64,000 nucleotides of DNA from an uncultured Lachnospiraceae bacterium (GTDB lineage Bacteria; Bacillota; Clostridia; Lachnospirales; Lachnospiraceae), in contig CAJKWK010000006.1 in assembly GCA_905203555.1 (NCBI GenBank), positions 1 to 64,000 on the forward strand. The letters run 5' to 3'. Shown in pieces: positions 26,510-35,273 of this stretch (positions within the stretch are counted from its first letter, which is position 1; each line of letters begins with the position of its first letter). Made by a program: the position numbers and the translations under genes. A model generated the notes under the pieces. That model did no database searches. It worked only from the letters and a program-made list of their open reading frames with translations, and had not been told where the DNA came from.

Positions 26510-27058
26510 ATGAGTGATCAGATTAAGAACATTCAAAAAGTTTGTATGGAGGAGCAGAGCAGAAATCCTGTCGAGATTGCAAAGAAACTAATGAAATTGG
26601 AAGGGGTATCCATTCATGGACCGGAACATCATATTCTGGATGGTTCCGCACTTTTAACAGCGATGCACAATGCAGGAGCAGAATTTGATTTGGAAAAGGC
26701 GTTGCATGAAATGGAAGTCAGAGGGCGGAAGATGCCGGGAGCAACTTGTGGGCAGTGGGGAATGTGCGGTTCCAGTGCGTCTGTAGGAGCAGCGCTGGCA
26801 ATTATCCATGAGACAGGTCCATTGTCTGATAATGAATTTTATAAGGATAATCTTCGCCTGACTTCTGAGGCGCTGGGGAAAATTGCAGAAGTCGGCGGTC
26901 CGCGCTGCTGTAAGAGAAATGCCTTTCTGTCCCTAAAGACAGCGGTTGAATTTGTGAATCGTGTGTATGGACTGCAACTGGAAGACAGTGACATACATTG
27001 TGAATTTAGCCCTCTTAATCAACAGTGCATCAAGGAGCGTTGTCCGTTTTACAAGTAG
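26510..27058 (+). CDS. DUF5714 protein
   Basis: A 182-residue cysteine-rich soluble protein (ATCGQWGMCGSS, GGPRCCKRNAF, CEFSPLNQQCIKERCPF) matching DUF5714. The spacing of cysteines suggests metal or iron-sulfur binding, but no biochemical role is known to me. It lies 36 bases after arsC with an AGAGGAAG site and is probably in the same transcript, a pairing that hints at a role in metal(loid) handling. Its last 29 bases overlap the end of the convergent phosphatidyltransferase gene. Confidence 0.7.
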   Translation: MSDQIKNIQKVCMEEQSRNPVEIAKKLMKLEGVSIHGPEHHILDGSALLTAMHNAGAEFDLEKALHEMEVRGRKMPGATCGQWGMCGSSASVGAALAIIHETGPLSDNEFYKDNLRLTSEALGKIAEVGGPRCCKRNAFLSLKTAVEFVNRVYGLQLEDSDIHCEFSPLNQQCIKERCPFYK

Positions 27059-27605
27059 ATTCTTTTCGCATTTGCCTGAACACCGGAATATACAGACAAA
27101 GAGTCAGGAACATTACGATCATAGTTACAACAATCAATGTATTTACAATTGTTATGGACAGATGCGGGAAGAAAAAGAGTATGAGTAAAACCACAAACAG
27201 TAGAGCTGTACATACTTTTCCGTACCATTTTGCGCCGTCTAACATCTGGTCACGTTTCAAGAAATAGAGACCCATGATTCCCATATAGCCTTCTTTGATC
27301 AGCATCAATCCAAGCAGCGCCCACATCATTGGGTAGCGGGACGCAAGACAAAGGGCAAGGGCAGCATGGGTCAATTTGTCTGCAATAGGATCCAGCGCTT
27401 TTCCAAGTTCTGTGACCATGTTGAATCTTCGTGCAATATAACCATCAAATAAATCTGACAGGCTGGAAATCAAAACAATGCCTGCAGCAATCAGATACTC
27501 CTCCTTTGCAATATAAAAATAGCAAAATACCGGAATCAGAAGAATACGGCAGTAGCCCATAATATTTGGAATGGTAAAAATATCTTTTTTCTGAAATCTT
27601 TTCAT
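27030..27605 (-). CDS. CDP-alcohol phosphatidyltransferase family protein
   Basis: The 191-residue membrane enzyme carries the complete CDP-alcohol phosphotransferase signature D54-G-x2-A-R-x8-G68-x3-D72-x3-D76 (DGYIARR ... GKALDPIADK). It has about five to six membrane helices. Members transfer a phosphatidyl group to an alcohol such as glycerol 3-phosphate (PgsA-like), which its size and start NIMGYCRILLIP favour; cardiolipin- or other-type activity cannot be excluded. The start at 27605 follows AAAGGATG. It converges on and overlaps the DUF5714 gene by 29 bases, so no terminator separates them. Confidence 0.82.
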   Translation of the reverse strand: MKRFQKKDIFTIPNIMGYCRILLIPVFCYFYIAKEEYLIAAGIVLISSLSDLFDGYIARRFNMVTELGKALDPIADKLTHAALALCLASRYPMMWALLGLMLIKEGYMGIMGLYFLKRDQMLDGAKWYGKVCTALLFVVLLILFFFPHLSITIVNTLIVVTMIVMFLTLCLYIPVFRQMRKESTCKTDNAP

Positions 27606-27812
27606 TGGTGTCATCCTTTCTTTTTCCACTATTGTATCACAAAACAGGAAAGAATAAAGTGCGAATAAGTATTTGCTTTAATTTATTAATTTGTTAAAGT
27701 GAATACTTGTTTTTGCTGTATGGATATGATAGACTAGTACCAAAATTCAGGTAAAAATATCTTTTGTGAGTATGGAAATTCTTGCAAAGGTGGAAAACGG
27801 AGGTATGGTTCG

Positions 27813-29048
27813 ATGTACGGTTTTGAGGAAATTGTTAAGACAGATGCAGAAGTGGCAGAGGCGATTCAGGCGGAGATGGATCGCCAGAATTCCCATATTG
27901 AATTGATTGCGTCAGAAAACTGGGTAAGTAAAGCAGTGATGGCTGCAATGGGAAGTCCGTTGACGAATAAATATGCAGAAGGATATCCGGGAAAGCGCTA
28001 TTACGGAGGATGCCAGTGTGTAGATGTGGTAGAAGAACTGGCGCGGGAACGGGCAAAGAAGTTGTTTGGCTGTGAGTATGTCAATGTACAGCCGCACTCC
28101 GGCGCACAGGCTAATATGGCAGCGATGTTTGCAATGCTGGAGCCGGGAGATAAGATTATGGGAATGAATCTGGATCATGGCGGGCATCTGACTCATGGGT
28201 CACCGGTGAATCTGTCCGGAAAATATTTTCAGGTTCGTTTTTACGGAGTCAATGAAGATGGAGTGATCGATTACGATGAGGTACTTCGAATCGCCAGGGA
28301 ATATCAGCCGAAGTTAATTGTGGCAGGGGCAAGTGCATATGCAAGAACCATTGATTTCAAGAGATTTCGTGAAATTGCCGATGAAGTCGGTGCATATCTG
28401 ATGGTAGATATTGCACATATCGCAGGACTTGTAGCAACCGGACTGCATCCAAGCCCGATTCCATATGCACATGTGACCACGACAACAACGCATAAGACAT
28501 TGCGGGGACCTCGCGGCGGTATGATTATGAGCAGTGAAGAGATGAATCAGAAGTTCAATTTCAATAAAGCGGTATTTCCGGGAACACAGGGCGGACCACT
28601 GATGCATGTGATCGCAGCGAAAGCAGTTTGTTTTCAGGAGGCATTACAGCCGGAGTATAAGACGTATATGGAACAGGTTGTGAAGAATGCAAAAGCGCTG
28701 TGTAATGGATTAAAAGCCCGCGGTATCAAGATTGTATCAGGAGATACCGATAATCACCTGATGCTCGTGGATCTGACCGGAACCGATATCAGTGGAAAAG
28801 AACTGGAAAAACGTCTGGATGACGCACATATTACCGCAAATAAAAATACTATTCCGAACGATCCACGTTCTCCGTTTGTAACAAGTGGTGTCAGATTAGG
28901 AACACCGGCAGTGACAAGCCGAGGAATGGTGGAAGAAGATATGGATCGGATTGCTGAGATTATTGCACTGGTTATTGCAGGAGAAGAGAATGTAGAGCAG
29001 GCGAAAGCAATGGTAGCAGAGCTGACAAAGAAATATCCATTGTGTTAG
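27813..29048 (+). CDS. glyA: serine hydroxymethyltransferase
   Basis: The 411-residue PLP enzyme converts serine and tetrahydrofolate to glycine and methylene-tetrahydrofolate. Visible: IELIASENWVSKAV, the segment KYAEGYPGKRYYGGC, PHSGAQANMA, VDIAHIAGLVATG and the PLP-lysine motif TTTTHKTLRGPRGG (lysine near 228). Length is as expected. GGAGG lies about 8 bases before the start. It is monocistronic, closed by the hairpin at 29088-29126. No glycine riboswitch is seen in the 200-base leader. Confidence 0.95.
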   Translation: MYGFEEIVKTDAEVAEAIQAEMDRQNSHIELIASENWVSKAVMAAMGSPLTNKYAEGYPGKRYYGGCQCVDVVEELARERAKKLFGCEYVNVQPHSGAQANMAAMFAMLEPGDKIMGMNLDHGGHLTHGSPVNLSGKYFQVRFYGVNEDGVIDYDEVLRIAREYQPKLIVAGASAYARTIDFKRFREIADEVGAYLMVDIAHIAGLVATGLHPSPIPYAHVTTTTTHKTLRGPRGGMIMSSEEMNQKFNFNKAVFPGTQGGPLMHVIAAKAVCFQEALQPEYKTYMEQVVKNAKALCNGLKARGIKIVSGDTDNHLMLVDLTGTDISGKELEKRLDDAHITANKNTIPNDPRSPFVTSGVRLGTPAVTSRGMVEEDMDRIAEIIALVIAGEENVEQAKAMVAELTKKYPLC

Positions 29049-29087
29049 AAAATATTATTTTAAGAAATATTGCAAAGTGTAAAAAAT

Positions 29088-29132
29088 TCCTCTTACAGAG
29101 ATAAAATACTTATTTCTGTAAGAGGAGTTTTT
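29088..29132 (+). terminator. terminator of glyA
   Basis: TCCTCTTACAGA (29088-29099) pairs with TCTGTAAGAGGA (29115-29126) as a perfect 12-base-pair stem, followed by GTTTTTA. Confidence 0.88.
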
Positions 29133-29337
29133 ATTTATTCATATTTTTTCCCAACGAGATAGATTACACCCAGCCACACCATCAGAGGAACGAGAATCAG
29201 AAATTTTTCAAAGAAAATCCGTATCCTTATAAATTCCTTAGAATTGTTTTATATCCTGTATGACAGAGAAGAACGGAAAATACAGATGCACAGTAGTGAT
29301 CTGTATTTCCATTCTCAAAAAAAAGGAGGTAAATGTG

Positions 29338-30048
29338 ATGCAGGATTATCTGGTAGAAATCAAACAGGTTACAAAAGAATTTCACAAGCAAAAAGCATTA
29401 AATCAAGTTTCATTGAATATTCCAAAGAATTGTGTCTATGGTCTGCTGGGGCCAAATGGCGCCGGAAAGTCGACTTTATTGAAAAGTCTGACGGGGATTA
29501 TGAGGCAGACAGAAGGGGAAATTTTATTTGACGGGCATCGCTGGTCGAGGAAGGATTTGAATGAAATCGGTGCACTGGTGGAAACGCCGCCGATTTATGA
29601 AAATTTGAGTGCATGGGAAAATTTGAAGGTACGAGCGCTGCTTTTGGGATTGCCGGACGGAAGGATTGAGGAAGTCCTAAGAATCGTTGGCTTGGAAAAT
29701 ACAGGGCGAAAAAAGGCAGGGGCATTCTCTCTGGGAATGAAGCAGAGATTGGGAATTGCAATCGCACTTTTGAATCATCCTAAGCTGCTTGTGTTGGATG
29801 AACCGGTCAATGGTCTTGATCCGGTGGGAATACAGGAATTGCGGGAAATGATCCGGAGGTTTCCGGAGGAAGGAATTACAGTTCTTATTTCCAGTCATAT
29901 TTTGAGTGAGATTGAACAGACAGTAGATTATATCGGGATTATTGTAGAGGGGGAAGTGCATTACGAAGGAAGTATTTCTGAGTGTGATAATCTGGAAACG
30001 TTGTTTATGGAGATTGTAAAGAAACAGCGGAAGGAGGGAATCCGATGA
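29338..30048 (+). CDS. lantibiotic-immunity type ABC transporter, ATPase subunit
   Basis: A 236-residue ATPase: Walker A GPNGAGKST near 38-46, signature FSLGMKQRLGIA, Walker B LLVLDEPVNGLDP, and ISSHILSEI. The LGMKQR signature and the two following permeases match the BcrA/NisF/CprA group that removes lantibiotics or other cationic peptides from the membrane. The start at 29338 follows GGAGG by about 9 bases. Its stop overlaps the next gene as ATGA. In the operon the order is ATPase, permease, permease, response regulator, kinase. Confidence 0.85.
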   Translation: MQDYLVEIKQVTKEFHKQKALNQVSLNIPKNCVYGLLGPNGAGKSTLLKSLTGIMRQTEGEILFDGHRWSRKDLNEIGALVETPPIYENLSAWENLKVRALLLGLPDGRIEEVLRIVGLENTGRKKAGAFSLGMKQRLGIAIALLNHPKLLVLDEPVNGLDPVGIQELREMIRRFPEEGITVLISSHILSEIEQTVDYIGIIVEGEVHYEGSISECDNLETLFMEIVKKQRKEGIR

Positions 30049-30833
30049 GAGAGAAGGGAGCAACATTTCAAAATTATGTGCGGGCAGAAATGCTGAAATA
30101 CAAACATACGGCAGTTGGAAAATTGACAATTTTAATGCCACTTCTCTGTATTGCAATGTCGGCGGTACTGACCCATCAATACTTTGCAGTGGACGGATAT
30201 AACTGGTGGTATACAGGGATGTATACAGGATTTTTGGCTCTGGTCTGTGGAATCATCAGTGAGAAAGAAAAAAAGATGGGAAATCGGGCGGTGTATTCAC
30301 TTCCCTGTGATATGAAAAAGTTATGGGATGCAAAGGTCTGTTACGGACTTCTGATATCCGGCGGTGCAATGCTCCTTCTGACAGTGGGAATCATTGTAGT
30401 TGCATTTTTTCTGGAAACACAGCTCCAGGTGCACTTTATTCTCCGCCCGTCTCTGTCGGAACAACTTGTGGCATGCGTACTGTTATGGCTTTCTTTTTGC
30501 TGGCAGATTCCATGGTGTCTTTTTTTAGCACAGACGATCGGACGGATTCCAATGCTGATCCTTCATTTTGTGGGAACGGAGATCATGACAATTATCTTGT
30601 CGCTGTCACCGATTTATATGTTTTTTCCGGGAGCAATCGGGGCGCGTATGATGTGTCCGCTGTTAAAAGTAATGCCCAATGGACTCCCGGCACAGACCGG
30701 GGAAATGACATTTGCGCCGCGACTTATTAATCCCACCAGTATTCCAATCGGAATTGCGGCATCTGTGTTGTGGTTTTTGCTGATTTGGGGAATTACACGT
30801 ATATGGTATCAGAGAAGGGTGGAAAAAGTATGA
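30045..30833 (+). CDS. lantibiotic-immunity ABC transporter permease (MutE/EpiE type)
   Basis: A 262-residue protein with about six hydrophobic segments and the early motif RAEMLKYKHTAVGKL, which is the conserved start of the NisE/MutE/CprB permeases. It follows the ATPase with a 4-base overlap and ends overlapping the second permease in the same way. It would form the membrane channel with the next subunit. No oddities such as truncation are visible. Confidence 0.8.
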   Translation: MREKGATFQNYVRAEMLKYKHTAVGKLTILMPLLCIAMSAVLTHQYFAVDGYNWWYTGMYTGFLALVCGIISEKEKKMGNRAVYSLPCDMKKLWDAKVCYGLLISGGAMLLLTVGIIVVAFFLETQLQVHFILRPSLSEQLVACVLLWLSFCWQIPWCLFLAQTIGRIPMLILHFVGTEIMTIILSLSPIYMFFPGAIGARMMCPLLKVMPNGLPAQTGEMTFAPRLINPTSIPIGIAASVLWFLLIWGITRIWYQRRVEKV

Positions 30834-31585
30834 GAACATGGATATGTTTACTTCGGGCAGAAAGATATAAAATGAGACATACCATACTCCCGGTGATGCA
30901 TGTAGGGATTCCGCTTATGGGAAGTATTCTGTTTTTGCTCTATTATAGTGCAACGTCTCTAAATGGCATTGAGCAGGTATCTGGTTTTATTGAGATTGTA
31001 GGACTGGGGTTTCCGTTTTTGGTAAGTCTTATTTGTTCTCGGTCTATGGCATTAGAAGAAGGAAATCACTATCAGACATTTTTAGGTGGAAGTGCGGGCA
31101 GAACGATTTCTTTATTGGCAAAATGTATTGTTCTGCAGCTGTTAGGGCTGACCGCAGTGATTCTGGGAATCGGTTCGTTTGCTTTGGGAGAACGGTATCT
31201 TCTGGGGAATATAGATGTTCCGGTTCTGGTATATCCGATGACAGCGATGACTCTCTGGCTTGGAAGTTTGATTCAGTATCCGATTCATCTGTTCCTGAAT
31301 ATGCGGTTTTCGCAATCCGTTTCCATGGGGATCGGCGTGGCACAATCTGTACTTGCTGCATTGTTGGTGACCGGGCTGGGAGAAGGCATCTGGCAATTTG
31401 TTCCTTGTTCGTGGAGTATCCGGATATCCATAGAAATGTTAAAAACGACGATCATTCCCGGGGCAGTATTTGCAAAAAGGGAAGGAGTTATCTGCATGTT
31501 GATTAGTGTGGTTGTTTGTGTCATAATTTTCGTATGGTTTCATTATAAAGGAGAGAACGTTTCAGCGGCAGGTATGAGTGAGTAG
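30830..31585 (+). CDS. lantibiotic-immunity ABC transporter permease (MutG type)
   Basis: The 251-residue second permease opens with MRTWICLLRAERYKMRHT, again the conserved LRAE-x-x-K-x-x-H/R-T start of this family, and has six hydrophobic segments. It is coupled to the previous permease by ATGA (30830-30833). With 29338-30048 and 30045-30833 it makes an F-E-G type transporter. No lantibiotic structural or modification gene is near, so it is a resistance or sensing system and not producer immunity. Confidence 0.8.
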   Translation: MRTWICLLRAERYKMRHTILPVMHVGIPLMGSILFLLYYSATSLNGIEQVSGFIEIVGLGFPFLVSLICSRSMALEEGNHYQTFLGGSAGRTISLLAKCIVLQLLGLTAVILGIGSFALGERYLLGNIDVPVLVYPMTAMTLWLGSLIQYPIHLFLNMRFSQSVSMGIGVAQSVLAALLVTGLGEGIWQFVPCSWSIRISIEMLKTTIIPGAVFAKREGVICMLISVVVCVIIFVWFHYKGENVSAAGMSE

Positions 31586-31631
31586 CCGGAAAAAGAGTGG
31601 ATTGAGAAAAGATTGGAAGAGGGATGAAAGG

Positions 31632-32330
31632 ATGAATGCAAATAAAAAGCAATATATCCGTATCTTAGCGGTAGATGATGATAAGGGAATTCTTGAGCTG
31701 ATCAGAAGAGCATTGGAGCATGAAGGGTATCTGGTCGATACGGTTTCAGATTCGACAGCAGTACTTCAGAAACATCCGGAGCAATATCAGTTAATCCTGC
31801 TGGATGTGATGATGCCTGGAATCGATGGATTTCAGCTGTGTCAGAAACTTCGTGAACGGGTAGATTGTCCGATCTTGTTTCTGACTGCAAAAAGTGAAGA
31901 AAATGATTTGATGCACGGCTTGGGTGTAGGCGGCGATGATTATATTACGAAACCTTTTGGAATCGGAGAACTGCGGGCAAGAGTCGCTGCCCATCTTCGA
32001 AGAGAAAATCGGGAGCGCAAACATTTTATGGAAGTGGATGGAGTACGTTTTCAACTTCAGGCAAAGAAAATGCAGTATAAGGATACGGAGGTGCCGCTTA
32101 CGAAGAGTGAGTATGCAATCTGTGAATATCTGGCAGTTAACCGAGGACAAGTTTTTTCCAAAGAACGAATCTACGAAACGGTCTATGGATTTGACGGAGA
32201 AGGTGATGCTGCTGCCGTAACAGAGCATGTAAAAAATATCCGCGCAAAATGTAAGAAATATGGTTTAGAGCCGATAGAAACGGTATGGGGGATTGGATAT
32301 CGATGGAAAGCAGACGGAAAAATGGAGTAA
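31632..32330 (+). CDS. OmpR-family response regulator of the lantibiotic-resistance system
   Basis: The 232-residue regulator has a receiver domain with acidic pocket AVDDD, phospho-acceptor LLDVMMPGIDG, and conserved T/K (FLTAKS, TKPFG), then a winged-helix DNA-binding domain ending VWGIGYRWK. The start at 31632 follows AGAGGGATGAAAGG; an in-frame ATG 54 bases upstream overlaps the end of the permease gene and is less likely. It likely controls the upstream transporter operon, as CprR does in clostridia. Confidence 0.87.
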   Translation: MNANKKQYIRILAVDDDKGILELIRRALEHEGYLVDTVSDSTAVLQKHPEQYQLILLDVMMPGIDGFQLCQKLRERVDCPILFLTAKSEENDLMHGLGVGGDDYITKPFGIGELRARVAAHLRRENRERKHFMEVDGVRFQLQAKKMQYKDTEVPLTKSEYAICEYLAVNRGQVFSKERIYETVYGFDGEGDAAAVTEHVKNIRAKCKKYGLEPIETVWGIGYRWKADGKME

Positions 32331-33775
32331 AAACCAGAGGAAGAGAAAAAACATTGATGGGAATGTTTTTGAGATATATGGTTCTATTCTGTATCAATGT
32401 GGTGTTAATCTGCATAGGGGCTTATCTAACAATTGCGATTCTGGGAGAAACAGGAAAAGTATATCCTGCCAATTATTCTGAGCAGTGGATGAATGCACAT
32501 GAAACAGAATTGCGGGAAAGAGCAGATCTTCGTGAACTGGATTTTCCCTATGGTACAGATTACGGCATATATACAAAGGATGGAGAATGGCTCTATGGTA
32601 CAATTTCTGAAAAAGACCGGGAAGCGACATGGGATGGGTATCAGCAGAAGAACATGTCCGCATTATCTGGGTATTATCGTGTTTTTGAGCGGGAGAAGGA
32701 AGAAATCTGTATTGTAAAATATTATTTTCAGATGCGGTATATCAATCCGACTTTGAATCGGATTCTTCCAACGCCTGAATTGCTGATCCCTATCTTGATG
32801 GCAATTCTCTTTTTCGTTCAGGCAGTTGTATTGGCGAGACATTTTGCGAAAAATCTTAAAAAACGATTGGAGAAACTGCAAGGGGTAACCAGGAAAATTT
32901 CGGAAAATGATTTGGAGTTTGCAGTGGAGACGACTGATATCAAAGAAATTAATCAAGTCCTTTGCTCTCTGGATAGAATGAAAGATGCGCTCCAGAAATC
33001 TTTGAAAAAACAATGGGATATGGAAGAAGAACAGAATCGGCAGGTGCGGGCGCTGGTACATGATATCAAGACTCCGCTTACGATCATAAAAGGCAATGCA
33101 GAGCTGGCGAAAGAGGATGTGGGAGAATTAAAAGAAACCTTATCGGATCAGTGTGAAGTTTCTGATCAACTGTCGGTTTTGCAAGAAGTTGAAAACTGTC
33201 AAAAACAGATTCTGGAGCATACTGTCGAAATGGAGGTGTATCTGGATAAGATGCGTTTGATTTTGAAACATCAGGCAGCAGTGGAAACAGAAACGTGCAT
33301 TGATTGTGACAGATTGCAGGAAAGACTGAAAGCGCAGGCAGAACAGATGACTTCCTCACAGGATTTGCCACTGATGGTACAGTGTCATCATGTTCAAGGA
33401 GTAGTTCAGGTCAATCTCGAACAACTAAAGCGGGCATGGGGAAATGTATTGGGAAATGCAATGGAGTATACTGATTCGGAGCAGGGCTTGGATGTTTGCA
33501 TCCATGAGGATGAGAAAGACGGAGTCAGTTATCTTTGTGCAAAAGTATCGGATTACGGACCGGGATTTTCCGGTGAAGAATTAAACTATGCGGCGGAAGA
33601 GTTTTATCGGGGAGATGAAAGCCGCCATGATAGAAGTCATCAGGGACTGGGGCTTGCCATTGCGAAACGGTTTGTAGAGGCACAGGGAGGATTTCTGGAA
33701 ATCCGAAATTCCGAGCAGACCGGAGGTGGAGAAGTGAGCCTTTGGTTGAAATTTGCCAAGCATGCGATAAAATAA
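32303..33775 (+). CDS. sensor histidine kinase of the lantibiotic-resistance system
   Basis: A roughly 490-residue kinase: a membrane helix at about 17-40, an extracytoplasmic sensor of about 100 residues, a second helix near 155-175 (LLIPILMAILFFVQAVVLA), a HAMP-like linker, the phosphorylated histidine in LVHDIKTPLTIIKG, and ATP-binding boxes (GNVLGNAMEYT, SDYGPGFSG, HQGLGLAIAKRF). All catalytic boxes are intact. Start choice is uncertain: 32303 overlaps the regulator by 28 bases, while TTG 32354 or ATG 32357 follow an AGAGGAAGAG site. Its 3' end lies inside a tandem duplication (33753-33836). Confidence 0.85.
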   Translation: MESRRKNGVKTRGREKTLMGMFLRYMVLFCINVVLICIGAYLTIAILGETGKVYPANYSEQWMNAHETELRERADLRELDFPYGTDYGIYTKDGEWLYGTISEKDREATWDGYQQKNMSALSGYYRVFEREKEEICIVKYYFQMRYINPTLNRILPTPELLIPILMAILFFVQAVVLARHFAKNLKKRLEKLQGVTRKISENDLEFAVETTDIKEINQVLCSLDRMKDALQKSLKKQWDMEEEQNRQVRALVHDIKTPLTIIKGNAELAKEDVGELKETLSDQCEVSDQLSVLQEVENCQKQILEHTVEMEVYLDKMRLILKHQAAVETETCIDCDRLQERLKAQAEQMTSSQDLPLMVQCHHVQGVVQVNLEQLKRAWGNVLGNAMEYTDSEQGLDVCIHEDEKDGVSYLCAKVSDYGPGFSGEELNYAAEEFYRGDESRHDRSHQGLGLAIAKRFVEAQGGFLEIRNSEQTGGGEVSLWLKFAKHAIK

Positions 33776-33836
33776 TCCGGTGGACTGTTTTGAGTTGCCA
33801 AGCATGCGATAAAACAGTCCAGTGGACTGTTTTGAG
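33753..33836 (+). repeat. tandem duplication of 42 bases at the kinase 3' end
   Basis: Two abutting 42-base copies (33753-33794 and 33795-33836) both start TTGCCAAGCATGCGATAAAA and end GTGGACTGTTTTGAG. They differ at three positions. The first copy contains the kinase stop TAA (33773-33775), the second has CAG there, and the change makes the second copy's 3' half a perfect palindrome. Confidence 0.9.
33811..33833 (+). terminator. terminator-like perfect hairpin in repeat copy 2
   Basis: AAAACAGTCCA and TGGACTGTTTT pair perfectly around one G. The stem ends in A/T tracts and would close the lantibiotic-resistance operon, though it lacks a long U tract beyond the stem. Confidence 0.6.
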
Positions 33837-33913
33837 TGGAGAGGTGAAATTTGTAGCAAGCTAGGAGTGGGATTCCGGAATCAATTTTATAGTCACTTTA
33901 ATATGCCGATTAG

Positions 33914-33942
33914 TTGCTTTTCAGAAAAGGAGATGCTATACT
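33914..33942 (+). promoter_or_regulatory. promoter of the ROK regulator gene
   Basis: TTGCTT (33914-33919), 17 bases, TATACT (33937-33942). The start of transcription should fall at about 33949, next to the operator. Confidence 0.6.
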
Positions 33943-33951
33943 AAAGAAAAC

Positions 33952-33964
33952 ACTTTAATAAAGT
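33952..33964. promoter_or_regulatory. ROK operator, copy 1
   Basis: ACTTTAATAAAGT is a perfect palindrome with a single central base, placed at the start of the ROK transcript. The same TTTAATAAAGT word occurs before the polyol operon at 35278-35288. Confidence 0.6.
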
Positions 33965-33978
33965 ATAGGCGGTATAAT

Positions 33979-35106
33979 ATGGGAATAAAGCAGACAACAA
34001 ATATGGAAGTAAAGAAGAATAATAGAAATCGTGTTTTTCGGTATATTTGTAAACAAGGAACAGTTTCTAATCCAGATATTTCTTATAACATGAAAATGAG
34101 CCTTCCTACAGTAACGCAGATTACAAAGGAGCTGATTGAGAAGGGCGTTATTGAGGAAAGTGGAGAATTGCATTCCACCGGGGGAAGACGTGCAAAAGCG
34201 TTAACAGCCGCAGTGAACATAAAGCAGGCTGTCGGAGTGGATATTACAAAAAATCATGTCAGTTATGTGCTTACAAATCTTGCAGGTAAGATTTTAAAAT
34301 ATGTGCGGATTTTTCTTCCATATACACATGAAGACGGGTATTATCAAAGAGTCAATGAGGAGTTGGAAAAATTCCTGAATGAAAGTGATGCGGACCGTAA
34401 TAAGATTTTAGGTGTTGGTATTTCTTTTCCGGGAATTGTGGATCTGGACAAGAGAATGATTACCTATTCTCATATTCTTGGCGTAAGAATGGTGTCTTTT
34501 GATTCTGTGAGTTGTTTTTTTGATTATCCATGTATTTTTTTGAATGATGCAAATGCAGGAGCTTATGCGGAAGGAATCTATTCAGAGGAAAAGAAACGTT
34601 TCTTTTATCTTTCCTTGAGCAATACAGTTGGAGGGGCTGTTTTTGACAGTGACAGACTTGTTCAGGGAGATCACTTCCGAACAGGAGAAGTGGGGCACAT
34701 GACAGTGGTTCCAGATGGTAAGAAATGCTACTGCGGGAAAAGAGGATGTCTGGATGCATATTGTAGTGCATTAAATTTGTCAGATTCAGCGGATGGAAAG
34801 TTGGAAAAGTTTTTTGATTTATTGGAGAAAAAAGATCGAGAGACGGAAAGATTATGGGATTCTTATACAGATTTTCTGGCTGTGGCATTAAATAATATCC
34901 ATATGATTCTGGATTGCAATATTATTCTTGGGGGATATGTGGGAAGTTATGCAGAACCTTATATGACGGATATATGGAGGAAGGTGGCGGAACGGAATAC
35001 ATTTGCAGATGATGGGCGATTTGTAAATAGCTGCAAATATGGAATTGGAGCGGCAGCGCTTGGAGCGGCATTGGAAGTAATTGAAAATTTTGTAAAAGAA
35101 ATATAG
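33979..35106 (+). CDS. ROK-family transcriptional regulator of the hexitol operon
   Basis: The 375-residue protein has an N-terminal winged helix (about 15-65; SNPDISYNMKMSLPTVTQITKE would be the recognition part) and a ROK sugar-kinase-like domain with the zinc motif CYCGKRGCLDAY near 255. The ATP-phosphate loop expected of active kinases is degenerate (GVDITKNHVSYVLTN), typical of repressors such as XylR/NagC. It probably represses itself and the 35324-38791 operon, releasing on binding a sugar or its phosphate. It has its own promoter, operator and terminator. Confidence 0.85.
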   Translation: MGIKQTTNMEVKKNNRNRVFRYICKQGTVSNPDISYNMKMSLPTVTQITKELIEKGVIEESGELHSTGGRRAKALTAAVNIKQAVGVDITKNHVSYVLTNLAGKILKYVRIFLPYTHEDGYYQRVNEELEKFLNESDADRNKILGVGISFPGIVDLDKRMITYSHILGVRMVSFDSVSCFFDYPCIFLNDANAGAYAEGIYSEEKKRFFYLSLSNTVGGAVFDSDRLVQGDHFRTGEVGHMTVVPDGKKCYCGKRGCLDAYCSALNLSDSADGKLEKFFDLLEKKDRETERLWDSYTDFLAVALNNIHMILDCNIILGGYVGSYAEPYMTDIWRKVAERNTFADDGRFVNSCKYGIGAAALGAALEVIENFVKEI

Positions 35107-35126
35107 AGGATCGAGAATATTTATTT

Positions 35127-35157
35127 AGGAGATTTCAGAAATGAGGTCTCCTTTTTT
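35127..35157 (+). terminator. terminator of the ROK gene
   Basis: AGGAGA (35127-35132) pairs with TCTCCT (35147-35152), followed by a run of T. Confidence 0.75.
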
Positions 35158-35230
35158 GTGCAATTTTATCAAAATGAAATATGTTTTTTTGAATATATTG
35201 ATGAAATGATGTTTTGTTATTGCAATGATA

Positions 35231-35259
35231 TTGACAAAACCAAGTAGGAAAGATAATAT
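35231..35259 (+). promoter_or_regulatory. promoter of the hexitol operon
   Basis: TTGACA (35231-35236), 17 bases, TAATAT (35254-35259). It is a near-consensus promoter and should need repression when substrate is absent. Confidence 0.75.
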
Positions 35260-35273
35260 AAATACATAATAAA

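Noticed and set aside
27606..27812. Leader of glyA considered for a glycine riboswitch
   Set aside because: The interval is AT-rich, without the conserved GGAGA/GG motifs or paired aptamer stems of that riboswitch.
29135..29240. Minus-strand open stretch coding a membrane-like peptide (FLILVPLMVWLGVIYLVGKK)
   Set aside because: It has no ATG, GTG or TTG start before the in-frame stop upstream. It may be a remnant but cannot be called a gene.
33753..33836. Tandem repeat considered as the start of a CRISPR array
   Set aside because: Only two abutting copies, no spacers and no cas genes nearby.
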